DNA from: Chlorobaculum sp. MV4-Y
Lineage (GTDB): Bacteria; Bacteroidota; Chlorobiia; Chlorobiales; Chlorobiaceae
Assembly (NCBI RefSeq): GCF_025244685.1
Contig: NZ_CP104202.1
Coordinates: forward strand, 2,017,501 to 2,081,500
Direction of reading: 5' to 3'
DNA length: 64,000 bases
In this document: piece by piece, positions 1 to 10,697 of the stretch
Numbering within the stretch: position 1 is the stretch's first letter
Layout of the letters: each line of letters begins with the position of its first letter
Program-made: the position numbers and the translations under genes
The notes under the pieces: model-generated
Told to the model about the DNA's origin: nothing
The model's input: the letters and a program-made list of their open reading frames with translations, nothing else
The model's database searches: none

Positions 1-392
1 TCGTTTTCGGCCACGCGGAACGGGTTGACCGCATAGACCATAATCTTGCTCTGATCGACGCCGGAAGCCCGCGCCATCTGGCCGAGATCCTCCTGGAGCA
101 GCGCCGTGCTGCAACTCGGGGCCACCACGATCAGCTCCGGCTTGTAGTGCTTGTCAACCTGCTCGACCGTGCCGGGCAGACGCGAAGTGCCACGCGCCAG
201 GTCCTGGCCGCGAACGACGCTGATGGAGAGCTTCGGGAACTCGGGCGTCCGTTCAAGCATGGTGTAGGTCGCCGTGATATAATCGTCACCCTGCGGGGCA
301 TGGTAAACGGTATGGACCCCTTTCATACTGTTGGTCACACGGCTGACACCGTGCAGCGCGGTCCCTTCATACAACCAGAAAGCTAAACGCAT
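1..392 (-). CDS. bchB: Light-independent protochlorophyllide reductase subunit B, N-terminal part (runs off left edge)
   Basis: BchB is half of the NB-protein of dark-operative protochlorophyllide reductase. The BchN-BchB heterotetramer takes electrons from BchL and reduces ring D of protochlorophyllide without light, in (bacterio)chlorophyll synthesis. The first 130 codons are here. They start [15 protein letters not shown], and the Asp at residue 36 matches the unusual aspartate that completes the NB-protein [4Fe-4S] cluster in Rhodobacter BchB (known of the family). The start ATG lies 28 nt after the bchN stop on the same strand, so the two are surely co-transcribed. bchL would be expected to the left, outside the window. 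The gene is incomplete only because the window ends. Confidence 0.95.
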
Positions 393-420
393 GATTCTTC
401 GTTGGTTTTCGTCCTTGAAT

Positions 421-1683
421 TTACCGTGAGCTGGGCATTACCCCTTCGAGCCACACCGATTCGTCGAACTCCGGCAGACTCTCGCGGCGCAGGAGTGGCG
501 AAACGAACAGGTTGGCAAGAGTAAAGACACCCGACCAGCTGTGGATCGACATGAGCGTGAACTCCATGCTCCACTTCACAATAAAGCCGTGCCCGACGAA
601 CGGGTTGGCCGTCATGAGCGAGGTGACGATCATGTCGGGCCGCGTCTGTTTGATCTCTTCGAGCTGGCGATGGAAGTTGGGCTGCTCGACCACCTTGACA
701 CCTTCGAGCGCTTCGAGTTCGCGAGCGTGGAATTTCTTGTTGATATAGGCGCTACTACACTCCACAACCTCCGCGCCAGCGTTTTTGAGGAAGCGGGCCA
801 GCGGCAGCTCCATCATGGTATCGGCGGTGAGGAAGATCTTCTTGCCCTTCAGCAGATCGGTCTGCGGCTTGATCTTCTGCCATGCAGCTTCGGCGCGGTC
901 GGAGAGATCGACCTTGATACCGAACATGGCAGCGAGGTCTTCCCAGAAGGTCTTGGTGCCGTCGGGACCAAACGGAAAGAGCGAGGTGAGCACCTGCGAG
1001 CCGCGTTCGCGGTTCAGACGGGAGCAGACGCGCGACAGATAGGGCTGGATCGGCGCGAGCACCGTATCAGGGCCGATGGCCGGGAGCTTGTCGAAGCGGC
1101 TCTCAGGCAGGAAGCCACCCACCGGAATGCCGAGCTGTTCGGCTTCGGTGCGAAGATCGTCAGCCGTGATGTCGTTCACTGAACCGACGAACACCACCTT
1201 CTTGTCACCCGCCGGAGCTTCGGGGCAGAAGGGCACCAGCGCCTGAAGCACCGAGTCCTCCGCCTGCGTGAAGTTGAAGACGAGGCCGCTGGCCGGAACG
1301 AAGAGCACTGGCGTCTTGTCGGTGCTGAGATGGTGGGCCAGCCCCTTGAAGTCCACCTTCATCACCTCGGGAGTGCAGGACGATAGCAGGAAGATCACCG
1401 ACGGGTTGTGGTCGCGCTTGATCTCCTCGATCACCGCCTCAAGCTGAGGCTCTGCCCTCGAAAGATCAGCCTCCTCGATCAACGCCACGCCGAATCGCGG
1501 TTTGGCGAAGATCATCATGCCGAGGGCGTTCTGGAGAAAGTGGGCGCAGGTGTGGGTACCGAGAATGAGGAAAAAGCTGTCCTTGATCTTCTGGTAAAGC
1601 CAGCCGACGCAGGCAAGACCGCAAAAACTGTGGGTTACGTTATCCTCTTTGAGAATCTGGCAATCGCTTGAAACCGGCATCAT
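421..1683 (-). CDS. bchN: Light-independent protochlorophyllide reductase subunit N
   Basis: BchN is the partner of BchB in the catalytic NB-protein of dark-operative protochlorophyllide reductase, a nitrogenase-like enzyme. The 420-residue length is normal for the family. Three cysteines sit where the cluster ligands are expected: Cys21 in SFCG, Cys46 in THTCAH and Cys103 in SSCTPEV. Together with the BchB aspartate they would hold the [4Fe-4S] cluster. The start is an ATG-ATG pair; the first ATG is taken. A 94-nt gap separates it from the upstream small gene on the same strand, so it may share that transcript or have its own promoter. A phototrophic anaerobe is the natural host, which fits the rest of the window. 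Confidence 0.96.
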
Positions 1684-1777
1684 GGCAATATGACTTTATA
1701 GGATGGTGCTGGCTGCTCCGAAATGGCTCCGGGCGCGCAACCCTGAATTTTTTGAACCCGAAGATAAAAATATTTTT

Positions 1778-2092
1778 TCATTTATCCGGCTTAACAGCCT
1801 TGCGGGCCTCGACCGACGCCACCTTGTCTCCGATGGCTACCGCTTTATCGCGCCGGTCGTCGATCTTCATCACGGTGTAAACCCTCGCCACCCCCGCGCC
1901 GAAGCAGTGCTCATGCAGCTTCCGGGCAATGGCAAACAGCTCGTCCGCCGAACCTTCGACGATGGTTCCCATATCGCTCAACCGGAAAGGCAAGCCGCTC
2001 TCTTCAAGCAGCGATTCGAGTCCTGCAATCCAGGCGCTCAAACCGCTGCCCGCCGTACCGAGCGGTATCACCGTAATTTCGAGAAGGGCCAT
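1778..2092 (-). CDS. Small thiamine-binding-type protein (MTH1187/YkoF family, DUF77)
   Basis: A 104-residue protein with the pattern of the MTH1187/UPF0045 family: an N-terminal strand (ALLEITVIPLG), a central SGLPFRLSDMGTIVEG segment and a C-terminal RVYTVMKIDDRRD strand. Family members form ferredoxin-like folds, assemble as tetramers and bind thiamine or related pyrimidines in studied cases. The cellular role is unclear. It lies between purA and bchN on the same strand. The long repeat-containing gap behind it suggests it is not tightly coupled to purA. The family call is firm; the function is inferred. Confidence 0.8.
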   Translation of the reverse strand: MALLEITVIPLGTAGSGLSAWIAGLESLLEESGLPFRLSDMGTIVEGSADELFAIARKLHEHCFGAGVARVYTVMKIDDRRDKAVAIGDKVASVEARKAVKPDK

Positions 2093-2392
2093 AAGGCAAC
2101 CGGAATGAGATTGGACTAAAGCCCGTATATACTATAAGTTATCCATAAACCCCGGACTAAAGTCCGGGGCAATTGTTGAAGAGAGTTTAAGAGATTTAAT
2201 TGCCAAAGTAACAACCCTGCGGACACTCAAACCTCTTCCATTCAATCGCCCCGGCTTTCCCACATTCAGACGGGTTTCAACCCGGCGGACATTCACTCTT
2301 ACATCCTTATTCTGTTGCCCCGGCTTTCAAGCCGGGGGGGGGGGGGAGAGGGAAACAGAAAGCCAAAAAAATCCAGGCTTCAGCCCAACCTT
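2093..2392. repeat. Intergenic region with CCCCGG-type hairpin repeats and a G13 tract
   Basis: No gene is seen in this 300-bp gap between purA and the thiamine-binding gene. It holds a near-perfect palindrome at 2150-2169 (CCCCGGACTAAAGTCCGGGG). A second hairpin at 2318-2337 has a 9-bp CCCCGGCTT stem. A degenerate copy lies around 2249-2287. The second hairpin runs directly into a homopolymer of 13 G at 2334-2346. These look like one dispersed family of short GC-rich palindromes. They could stop transcription or protect RNA ends after purA; that is inference. Confidence 0.75.
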
Positions 2393-4290
<1,898 letters not shown>

Positions 4291-4454
4291 GAATGCGGGT
4301 GAAAGGTGAGGACGCAGCGGCAAATTCCGGGAGAAATGGCCGAGGCCTCATGCTGGTTGCCAAAAGAGTGAAGCTAAAAAACGTAGCGGTAAATCCCAAT
4401 GGAATGAGGTTCTCCCCCCGTAGCAAGACAGCTATCGAGAGAAAATAAGTTTGT

Positions 4455-4770
4455 TCATGTGGCTTCCGAAATCGGTCGTTTATTGGCAGAATAGACTTTT
4501 GCCAACCGGACACCATCAAGCGCTTTGTGGCGGCGAACCGTGTTGTAGTCGTTGACCCAATGCTTCAGACCTTTGTAGAGTTCGAAACCATCGGCTGGTG
4601 GGTTCAGGTCAATGTACTCATACTTGACGCTCCCCCATTGCCGTTCGATGAAGACGTTGTCAATTGCTCGGCCTTTGCCATCCATGGAGAGTGCAGACTT
4701 GGACTCTGTGATGACGGCTTCGGCAAAGACCTCGCTGGTGAACTGGCTGCCCTGATCGGTGGAGAGATAA
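4455..4770 (-). pseudogene. IS3-family transposase (OrfB) C-terminal fragment
   Basis: About 105 residues of an IS3-type DDE transposase remain. They begin around STDQGSQFTSEVF (second Asp of the DDE triad), pass the catalytic Glu in DNVFIERQWGSVKYE, and end with the typical YNTVRRHKALDG tail. The first catalytic Asp, the N-terminal half and OrfA are missing. The open frame continues upstream to 4844 with unrelated sequence. This is a dead remnant of an insertion, sitting between engB and the type III res gene at one edge of the accessory island. Confidence 0.85.
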
Positions 4771-4877
4771 TCGAAATTAGAATCAAATCGTAGAAATCCC
4801 GGATCGGAAACAAAATCGTGGTATTTTCGAACTATGCTTCTCATCGCAAAATTTTTTATTAAACAATTAAGGATGGC

Positions 4878-7800
4878 TCATTTAACTACTCCGCTCCCAC
4901 CAACCAGCGCCATCAGCTTCCCGAAATCATTCACAACATCATACCTTACCTTATCCCGTTCAACCCGCTTATTGATCTCTTCAAAGAATTTCCGCGCACA
5001 CTCGATTTTTGTGGCCTCGATGGTCCGCAGTTCCATACTCGAAATTGAACCCTTGGTCTCAGCTACAAAGTAGATGTGCTTGACAGCGCCTTCTCTGAAA
5101 GATATCGCCCAGTCCGGATTGTAGTCGCCTAACGGTGTGGGAATGAGAAATCCGCGAGGCAATTTGGCATAGACGACAACCTCGGCGCTGGTGTCCAGCT
5201 CTTTCACAAATTCCCGCTCAACCTTGGAGTCGGTGATCACGTAGTCATAGATGTGGTTCTTTAGCTTCTCGCTCGCCTTGGTGAAGTCCTGCTTGCTTTG
5301 GCCTGCGGTGAAAATATCGACATTGTGGGTCTCGGCAATGTTGTCGTAGCTCAGCCGCTCGATGATGATCGTGGCCTTCTGTTCATTGATAAGCCGTGAA
5401 CCTTCGGCAATGAAATGCTCCGGGTTCTGTTTGAATTGCTTGAAAACCGCCGTCTGAACGCCGCTCAATATCTCGGCGACGGTCTTTCTTGTCAGCTGGG
5501 TGTTTTCGGCAATTTTCCCAAGCAGGTCATAGGTGACCATGGAATGCGAGGAAGTTCCAAACTCCGTAGATGTTTCTTTGATATCAAATCCTTGGCCTGC
5601 CTTTAACTGGTCATAGGTTGCTACCTTAGTCTGTTCCCCTTTTTGAACCGTATAGGTTAATGGGGTTACATGCAGATCTTTATCCAGGGTCTGAATGCTG
5701 TTTCGAATGAGTTCACTGGAATCGAACTCGACACGGTAGATCGCCTTCTGATTAATGCGATTCCAGAGCGCCTTGAACTCTTTTTTCTCGAAGTTGGCAT
5801 TCAGCGGATTGGTCTTCGGCTTGCGATCATCACCCACGTCGGGCAGCTGGGACTCGCTGAAGACGCTGTCGATCAAGCCGAAAATCTGGTCCGCATGAGG
5901 GGCGAGCTCGGGCGGAAGCGCCGCCAGGGTCCCGTTGGCTTTTGCCTCGTGGTAGGTTTCGGCAACCTGATCCGTGTCATCGATATAGTCGTTCTTGAGC
6001 AGATACTTGTATATCTGCTTGGCCATGACCGGGGTAATTTCCACCGTACCGGTTTCCGTGGTTATGACCTTCCCGGTGAAGTAGGCCTCGTCCGCCTTGC
6101 GGGGGCGTGCAGAGAGGGAGTCGCTGATCTCACGCTGAAGATTCCCGACGAAGTCCTTGTAGCTCTCGCTTGCGACTACGGTCAGGATATTCACGTCATG
6201 GACCGTTGCCGGGTTGTCCATGCGATCCCCGAGCTGGTTGACGCTGATCCGCAACCCCCGGCCAACTTCCTGGCGGCGCGAGATCGTGTTGTCGCTGTGC
6301 TTGAGCATGCACATGACGAAGACATTGGGGTTGTCCCAGCCTTCGCGAAGGGCGGAGTGGGAGAAAATGAACCGGACCGGTTCCGCAAAGGAAAGCAGTC
6401 GCTCCTTGTCCTTCAGGATCAGATCATAGGCATCGACGTCATCGGAAAGCCCGGCTTCCTCTCCACGTGTCTTGAAGCTCGGATCGGTGAGCTTCTTGGT
6501 TTTCTTGTCGATGGAGAAGTAACCGTTGTGGGTGCGGCCCACTGGAATTTCATTCCAGTAATGATGAAGGCTGAGGGCTGAAGGCTGAATATCCCCTTTT
6601 TCATCCTTCAGCCTTCCTAATTCATCCTTCAGAAGCCGCTCGTACTCTTCTTCAAAAATCCTGGCGTATTCTCCCTGTTCATCGGCCTGACTGTAGTCCC
6701 GGTATTTGACCACCTCGTCGATGAAGAAAAGGGACAGTACCTTGATGCCCTGGGCAAAGAGAACCTGCTCCTTCTCAAGGTGCGCCCTGATCGCCTCCCG
6801 GATCTGAATCCGCCGGATAGCCATTTCCGTGATGTCGCCTGTTGCATCGCCGGCACTCAGCACATGGCCGTTGGTAAACTCCACGGTGTCCTTGTTGGCG
6901 TCGATTTGGGCGATGACAAAGCCGCGATATTGGTCCAGCTCGTTTGATTCAACGAACAGGTCTTTGCCGCGCTCCAGGCGTTTGACGATCCGCTTGATGC
7001 CGCCACCCTGGCGCACTTCCATCTCGATTCGGGCAACCGGTGCCTTCTTGGAAATTTCAATGGATTCCAGGTAGAGGTAGGCGTTGGTGCCAGCCAGACC
7101 TTTGACGTCGATGCCGCGCACCGCAATCTTCTTCACCAGCTTCTGGTTATAGGCGTCAAGGGCATCAAGGCGGTAAATCTTGTTGTGCGTGGTCCGGTGA
7201 GTGGCCGAGTAGCGCAGGATCATCAGCGGCTTGAACTTGGCCAGCGCCTCCAGCGTCTTTTGGCCCTCCATTTTCTGTGGTTCATCCAGGATCAGGATGG
7301 GGCGGTTGCTGCTGATCACATCGATAGGCTTGCGCGACTGGAAATCGTCCAGTTCATCATAGATGCGGCGGTTATCCTTTCCCGTGGCATTGAACGCCTG
7401 GATATTGATGATCATGACGTTGATGCCCGCATCGGAAGAGAAGCTTTCCAGATGGTGAAGCTGCCTGGAGTTGTAGGCAAAGAAGCGGATCTTTTTGCCG
7501 TAGCTCTCGGTGAAATGCTCGGCGGTAATCTCCAGCGACTTGAGCACGCCCTCACGGATGGCGATGCTGGGCACCACCACGATGAACTTGGTCCAGCCGT
7601 ACCGCTTGTTCATCTCGAAGACGGTTTTGACATAGCAGTAGGTCTTGCCGGTCCCGGTTTCCATCTCTACGTCAAGATTGACCTTGCATCCGGCGCTGGA
7701 CACTAGTTTGTCGGACAAGGGCAGATTCTGCCGCCGCTGCACGGCATGGATATTAGTCAGCAGCTGGGCATCGGTCAGCTGGAGATCGGAGTTTTTGAAG

Positions 7801-7976
7801 CCAGTCTGCTCAATATCCATTCCCGGCAAAGTCGGTCCCTGTGCCAACAGCTTTTTATTCACGCCCGGGTCAATCCTGTAGGCAATGCCCGAGGTATTCA
7901 CCTGCCCGGCAAAACAGTCGACCACGGATTCCACCGCGTTGGTCTGATAGGGCTGGACTTTGAACTTCAGTTTCAT
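4878..7976 (-). CDS. Type III restriction endonuclease, Res subunit
   Basis: Res is the ATP-dependent translocase and nuclease of a type III restriction-modification complex (Mod2Res1-2), cleaving DNA after meeting unmethylated sites. The 1032-residue protein has Walker [14 protein letters not shown] (about residues 106-118), a DEPQ box in [11 protein letters not shown], motif [11 protein letters not shown], motifs V/VI around [12 protein letters not shown] and [13 protein letters not shown], and a C-terminal PD-(D/E)XK nuclease (NPDWAISF then FVAETKGS). A hairpin repeat at 6561-6632 is read through in frame and adds about 24 residues ([12 protein letters not shown]...SALSLHHY) between helicase segments. 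It starts 12 nt after mod and ends the operon. It appears intact. Confidence 0.93.
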   Translation of the reverse strand: MKLKFKVQPYQTNAVESVVDCFAGQVNTSGIAYRIDPGVNKKLLAQGPTLPGMDIEQTGFKNSDLQLTDAQLLTNIHAVQRRQNLPLSDKLVSSAGCKVNLDVEMETGTGKTYCYVKTVFEMNKRYGWTKFIVVVPSIAIREGVLKSLEITAEHFTESYGKKIRFFAYNSRQLHHLESFSSDAGINVMIINIQAFNATGKDNRRIYDELDDFQSRKPIDVISSNRPILILDEPQKMEGQKTLEALAKFKPLMILRYSATHRTTHNKIYRLDALDAYNQKLVKKIAVRGIDVKGLAGTNAYLYLESIEISKKAPVARIEMEVRQGGGIKRIVKRLERGKDLFVESNELDQYRGFVIAQIDANKDTVEFTNGHVLSAGDATGDITEMAIRRIQIREAIRAHLEKEQVLFAQGIKVLSLFFIDEVVKYRDYSQADEQGEYARIFEEEYERLLKDELGRLKDEKGDIQPSALSLHHYWNEIPVGRTHNGYFSIDKKTKKLTDPSFKTRGEEAGLSDDVDAYDLILKDKERLLSFAEPVRFIFSHSALREGWDNPNVFVMCMLKHSDNTISRRQEVGRGLRISVNQLGDRMDNPATVHDVNILTVVASESYKDFVGNLQREISDSLSARPRKADEAYFTGKVITTETGTVEITPVMAKQIYKYLLKNDYIDDTDQVAETYHEAKANGTLAALPPELAPHADQIFGLIDSVFSESQLPDVGDDRKPKTNPLNANFEKKEFKALWNRINQKAIYRVEFDSSELIRNSIQTLDKDLHVTPLTYTVQKGEQTKVATYDQLKAGQGFDIKETSTEFGTSSHSMVTYDLLGKIAENTQLTRKTVAEILSGVQTAVFKQFKQNPEHFIAEGSRLINEQKATIIIERLSYDNIAETHNVDIFTAGQSKQDFTKASEKLKNHIYDYVITDSKVEREFVKELDTSAEVVVYAKLPRGFLIPTPLGDYNPDWAISFREGAVKHIYFVAETKGSISSMELRTIEATKIECARKFFEEINKRVERDKVRYDVVNDFGKLMALVGGSGVVK
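6561..6632 (-). repeat. Hairpin repeat copy A, inserted in frame in res
   Basis: A 72-bp imperfect inverted repeat built from AAGGATGAA / AAGGCTGAA units, facing TTCATCCTT / TTCAGCCTT units across a short T-rich middle. Read on the coding strand it gives [12 protein letters not shown], a short linker, then PSALSLHHY. The same translated pattern, in the same frame and orientation, appears twice in mod and around the four-helix-bundle gene. The surrounding Res sequence resumes helicase homology on both sides, so this is an insertion tolerated as a peptide linker. Confidence 0.85.
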
Positions 7977-7988
7977 GCCAAGCCCTCC

Positions 7989-9989
7989 TTATATCGATTT
8001 CACTTCAGTGCCCGGAGACATCTGTTTGAAGATCTGCTCCACGTTGATCTTGACGGCATCGGAGACAAAGCCGGTGTCACGGAACACAACCCGTAGCGGT
8101 TCAAACCGGGCCAGCTCCTTGACCAGGTCCTCATTCACGCCGGTATCGAAACAGGCGATTAAAGAATTCTCGTCTACGATGTAGACTTCGAATTCTTCAA
8201 AGGATGAAGGATGAGGGCTGAAGGCTGAACTAGTGGAATTTTCATCCTTTATCCTTCCGCCTTCATCCTTTTTGACTCTGACAATTTTCTTTGCAATTGG
8301 CAATGTCAAGTCCACGCCCCAGTCCAGCAACACCTGGAAGAGCAGGTCTTCGGGCTTGCGGTCCGGCTTGATGTTGTCGGTGAAAATCTTCAGCTGACCT
8401 TGCTCAATGGCGTCCGGCGTATAGTAGACGTCGGCCATGTTGGATGAATCGATCTTGAGGACGCGGAAGCCGATGTCCTTGTTCCACCCTTCATGACATT
8501 CGCCTTCAAGAATTTTCTTACCAGCCCGGCGGATACGTTCCTTGCTGATTTCGGCGATGGTTTTATAGCCAGCCTTGAATGCCTCGGACTTTTCGTCGCA
8601 GGGCTCGGGGAGCTGAACCATGATGAATTTCCGGTTCCCCCCGTCTTCGGCATTGAGTTGCATCACGGCATGAGCAGTTGAAGATGAACCTGCAAAAAAA
8701 TCGAGAACAATATCATCTTTCTCTAAATTGGACAAATAAAGAATTCTCAATAGCAATTTTACTGGCTTGGGACCATCAAAGAACCCCTTGCCATCAAATA
8801 GCGTTTTGAGTTCTTGTCGCCCAACTTGATTGTGACCGACATCTTTGAAATTCCATATGGTAAGAGGTACGATTCCATCCTTTACATCGGTAAGAAACCT
8901 CTTAATCGAGGGGACATTTTCGCCATTTTCACCAAACCAAATACGATTATCTGAAACCATTTCAGCGAATTTTTCTTTTGAAACACGCCAACAGGCTCCA
9001 TGAGGTGGGTTTACAATTCTTCCTGAAGGCGTTGTGATTGGAAAGTCGTATGCTTCAGAGTATGATTTTACAGACAGATCACTTGATTTCCAAGGACCAC
9101 GGGGGTCATTGTCACGGTTCGTGTATCGATTATTTTGTTCATCGGTTCGTGGCAATAACTTGGGATACCACTTTTCTTTTACTTTTGCGTATACAAATAT
9201 ATGGTCATGGTTATCGCTAAACCATTTTGCATCGTTGGATGGAGCATACTTTTTTTCCCATATCACATTTGCAACAAAATTATCTGCACCAAAAATTTCA
9301 TCACAAAGTTCTCTGATACTTCCAGCTTCACCATCATCGATACTAATGAAAATGATTCCATCGTCCCTTAAAAGATTTCTTGCAAGTTTAAGTCTTGGAT
9401 ACATCATCGAAAGCCAATCGGAATGAAATCTTCCATTTGCTTCAGTGTTTGCGACTAAACGATTTCCTGATGCATCTTTCTGATTTGACTTTAGTAAAAA
9501 CGATTCAGTATTTTCCGCAAAATCATCCTCATAGATAAAGTCATTCCCCGTGTTGTATGGCGGGTCGATATAGATCATCTTAACCTTGCCGAGGTAGGTC
9601 TCCTGCAACAGCTTCAGCGCGTCGAGGTTATCGCCCTCGATGAACAGATTCTTCGTGGTATCAAAATCCACGCTCTCTTCCCGGCAGGGACGCAGGGTCT
9701 TGGCGATGGGGGTGTTAGCGGTAAGCAAGGCTTCCCGCTTGCCCGGCCAGTTGAGGTGGTAACGCTCCTGTGGGCCTTCGACGATATGCCCCGAAAGCTC
9801 CTGGCGAAGCAAGTCGAAGTCGATGGCATATCGTAAGGATGAAGGATGAGGGCTGAAGGCGGAATCTTTTTCATCCTTCATCCTTCCGCTTTCAGCCTTT
9901 ACTTCCGTCACGCAGCCGGGAAACAGCTCGCGGATACGGGCGATGTTTTCCTGGGTCAGGTTCGGAGAGTGCATTTTCAGTTTTTCCAT
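7989..9989 (-). CDS. Type III DNA methyltransferase, Mod subunit (beta-class)
   Basis: Mod recognises the DNA site and methylates adenine, and is required for both modification and restriction by the complex. The 666-residue protein has the catalytic motif IDPPYNTG (DPPY at residues 142-145) before the SAM-binding motif LDFFAGSSSTAHAV, the order of beta-class enzymes such as EcoP15I Mod. Two hairpin repeats are inserted in frame: residues about 32-52 (ESGRMKDEK...SAFSPHPSS) and a C-terminal copy (KKDEGGRIKDEN...SAFSPHPSS). The segment between DPPY and FAGSS, the target-recognition region, is much more AT-rich than the flanks. The reading frame is intact. It lies 12 nt after the DUF4391 gene. 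Confidence 0.93.
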   Translation of the reverse strand: MEKLKMHSPNLTQENIARIRELFPGCVTEVKAESGRMKDEKDSAFSPHPSSLRYAIDFDLLRQELSGHIVEGPQERYHLNWPGKREALLTANTPIAKTLRPCREESVDFDTTKNLFIEGDNLDALKLLQETYLGKVKMIYIDPPYNTGNDFIYEDDFAENTESFLLKSNQKDASGNRLVANTEANGRFHSDWLSMMYPRLKLARNLLRDDGIIFISIDDGEAGSIRELCDEIFGADNFVANVIWEKKYAPSNDAKWFSDNHDHIFVYAKVKEKWYPKLLPRTDEQNNRYTNRDNDPRGPWKSSDLSVKSYSEAYDFPITTPSGRIVNPPHGACWRVSKEKFAEMVSDNRIWFGENGENVPSIKRFLTDVKDGIVPLTIWNFKDVGHNQVGRQELKTLFDGKGFFDGPKPVKLLLRILYLSNLEKDDIVLDFFAGSSSTAHAVMQLNAEDGGNRKFIMVQLPEPCDEKSEAFKAGYKTIAEISKERIRRAGKKILEGECHEGWNKDIGFRVLKIDSSNMADVYYTPDAIEQGQLKIFTDNIKPDRKPEDLLFQVLLDWGVDLTLPIAKKIVRVKKDEGGRIKDENSTSSAFSPHPSSFEEFEVYIVDENSLIACFDTGVNEDLVKELARFEPLRVVFRDTGFVSDAVKINVEQIFKQMSPGTEVKSI
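8199..8273 (-). repeat. Hairpin repeat copy B, inserted in frame near the mod C-terminus
   Basis: A 75-bp inverted repeat. On the plus strand the left arm starts AAAGGATGAAGGATGAGG and the right arm ends CGCCTTCATCCTTT, so the transcript can fold into a long hairpin. On the coding strand it reads KKDEGGRIKDENSTS then SAFSPHPSSF. It belongs to the same family as copies A, C and the composite element. Mod homology continues on both sides (IAKKIVRVK before, EEFEVYIVDEN after). Confidence 0.88.
9835..9901 (-). repeat. Hairpin repeat copy C, inserted in frame near the mod N-terminus
   Basis: About 67 bp of inverted repeat close to the start of mod. It is read as KAESGRMKDEKD then SAFSPHPSSL, between ELFPGCVTEV and RYAIDFDLL of the normal Mod N-terminus. 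The arms pair with few mismatches (AAGGATGAAGGATGAGG against TTCATCCTTCATCCTTCC). Frame and orientation match copies A and B. Confidence 0.88.
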
Positions 9990-10001
9990 TTTGATCGTCC
10001 T

Positions 10002-10697
10002 TTAGGGTGTGACTGCCGCCCCGCTGGCAGACAGCGGACGGGTCAGATTTTCAAGTTCTTGTTTCAGGTCACGCAGCTCGGCGTTGATCTCGACCTTGCG
10101 GTTAAATTGTTTTTCTTTGCGGAGCCGGGCCTCGCAACGCTCTAGCTCCCGGTGCTTGAGCCGAATGCGCTCCATCCGTTCCACCCGCTTTTGCAGGTCT
10201 TCGCCCGGCCGTGCCGGGTACGGCATCAGGGGTAGAAGCAATTGGCCGTAGAGCGCCTCAAGGTCGAAAACCATTGGCAGGGGCTTGCGGGGCGTATCGG
10301 TGGCTGTCCAGTCGCTATCGAAATATTCGCTGATGACCCATTTGCTGGCATCCGCTTCACTCGGCCGTTTAAAAGCGGCAATGGGTTTTACTTTCCCGTC
10401 GAACCGAAGCTCAAAAATAATCGGGAAGGGAATGGCCAGGTCAATGCAACGCAGCACCTCGGGTTTGAGTTCGTCCCCCTTGAGAGCGATGCTAAAGATC
10501 TGGATTTCAGGCACGGCACGGGAAGGCTTCACGTTGATTGTTTCCGGGGCAAGCTTGTGCTGCCAGACAATCTGTTCCACCTGCCGGACAAACATCTGTC
10601 TGACTGCAGCGCTGGGGCTTCCGTGCTCGTAGATTTTGTTCTTGGGCAGCACGCGTCCTACAAAGGATGAAGGCGGAAAGATGAAGGATGAATTCAC
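10002..10697 (-). CDS. DUF4391 domain protein
   Basis: A 231-residue protein of the DUF4391 family, which has no established biochemical role but is often found beside helicase and methyltransferase genes (recalled, not checked). Recognisable parts are VGRVLPKNKIYEHG near the N-terminus, a central FELRFDGKVKPIAAFKRP strand region, YFDSDW, and a charged C-terminal coiled coil (LQKRVERMERIRLKHRELERCEARL). The start is a GTG at 10697 that overlaps the stop of the four-helix-bundle gene (GTGA). The first dozen residues (MNSSFIFPPSSF) are encoded by an arm of the hairpin repeat, so the native N-terminus seems to have been replaced when the element inserted. Confidence 0.82.
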   Translation of the reverse strand: MNSSFIFPPSSFVGRVLPKNKIYEHGSPSAAVRQMFVRQVEQIVWQHKLAPETINVKPSRAVPEIQIFSIALKGDELKPEVLRCIDLAIPFPIIFELRFDGKVKPIAAFKRPSEADASKWVISEYFDSDWTATDTPRKPLPMVFDLEALYGQLLLPLMPYPARPGEDLQKRVERMERIRLKHRELERCEARLRKEKQFNRKVEINAELRDLKQELENLTRPLSASGAAVTP

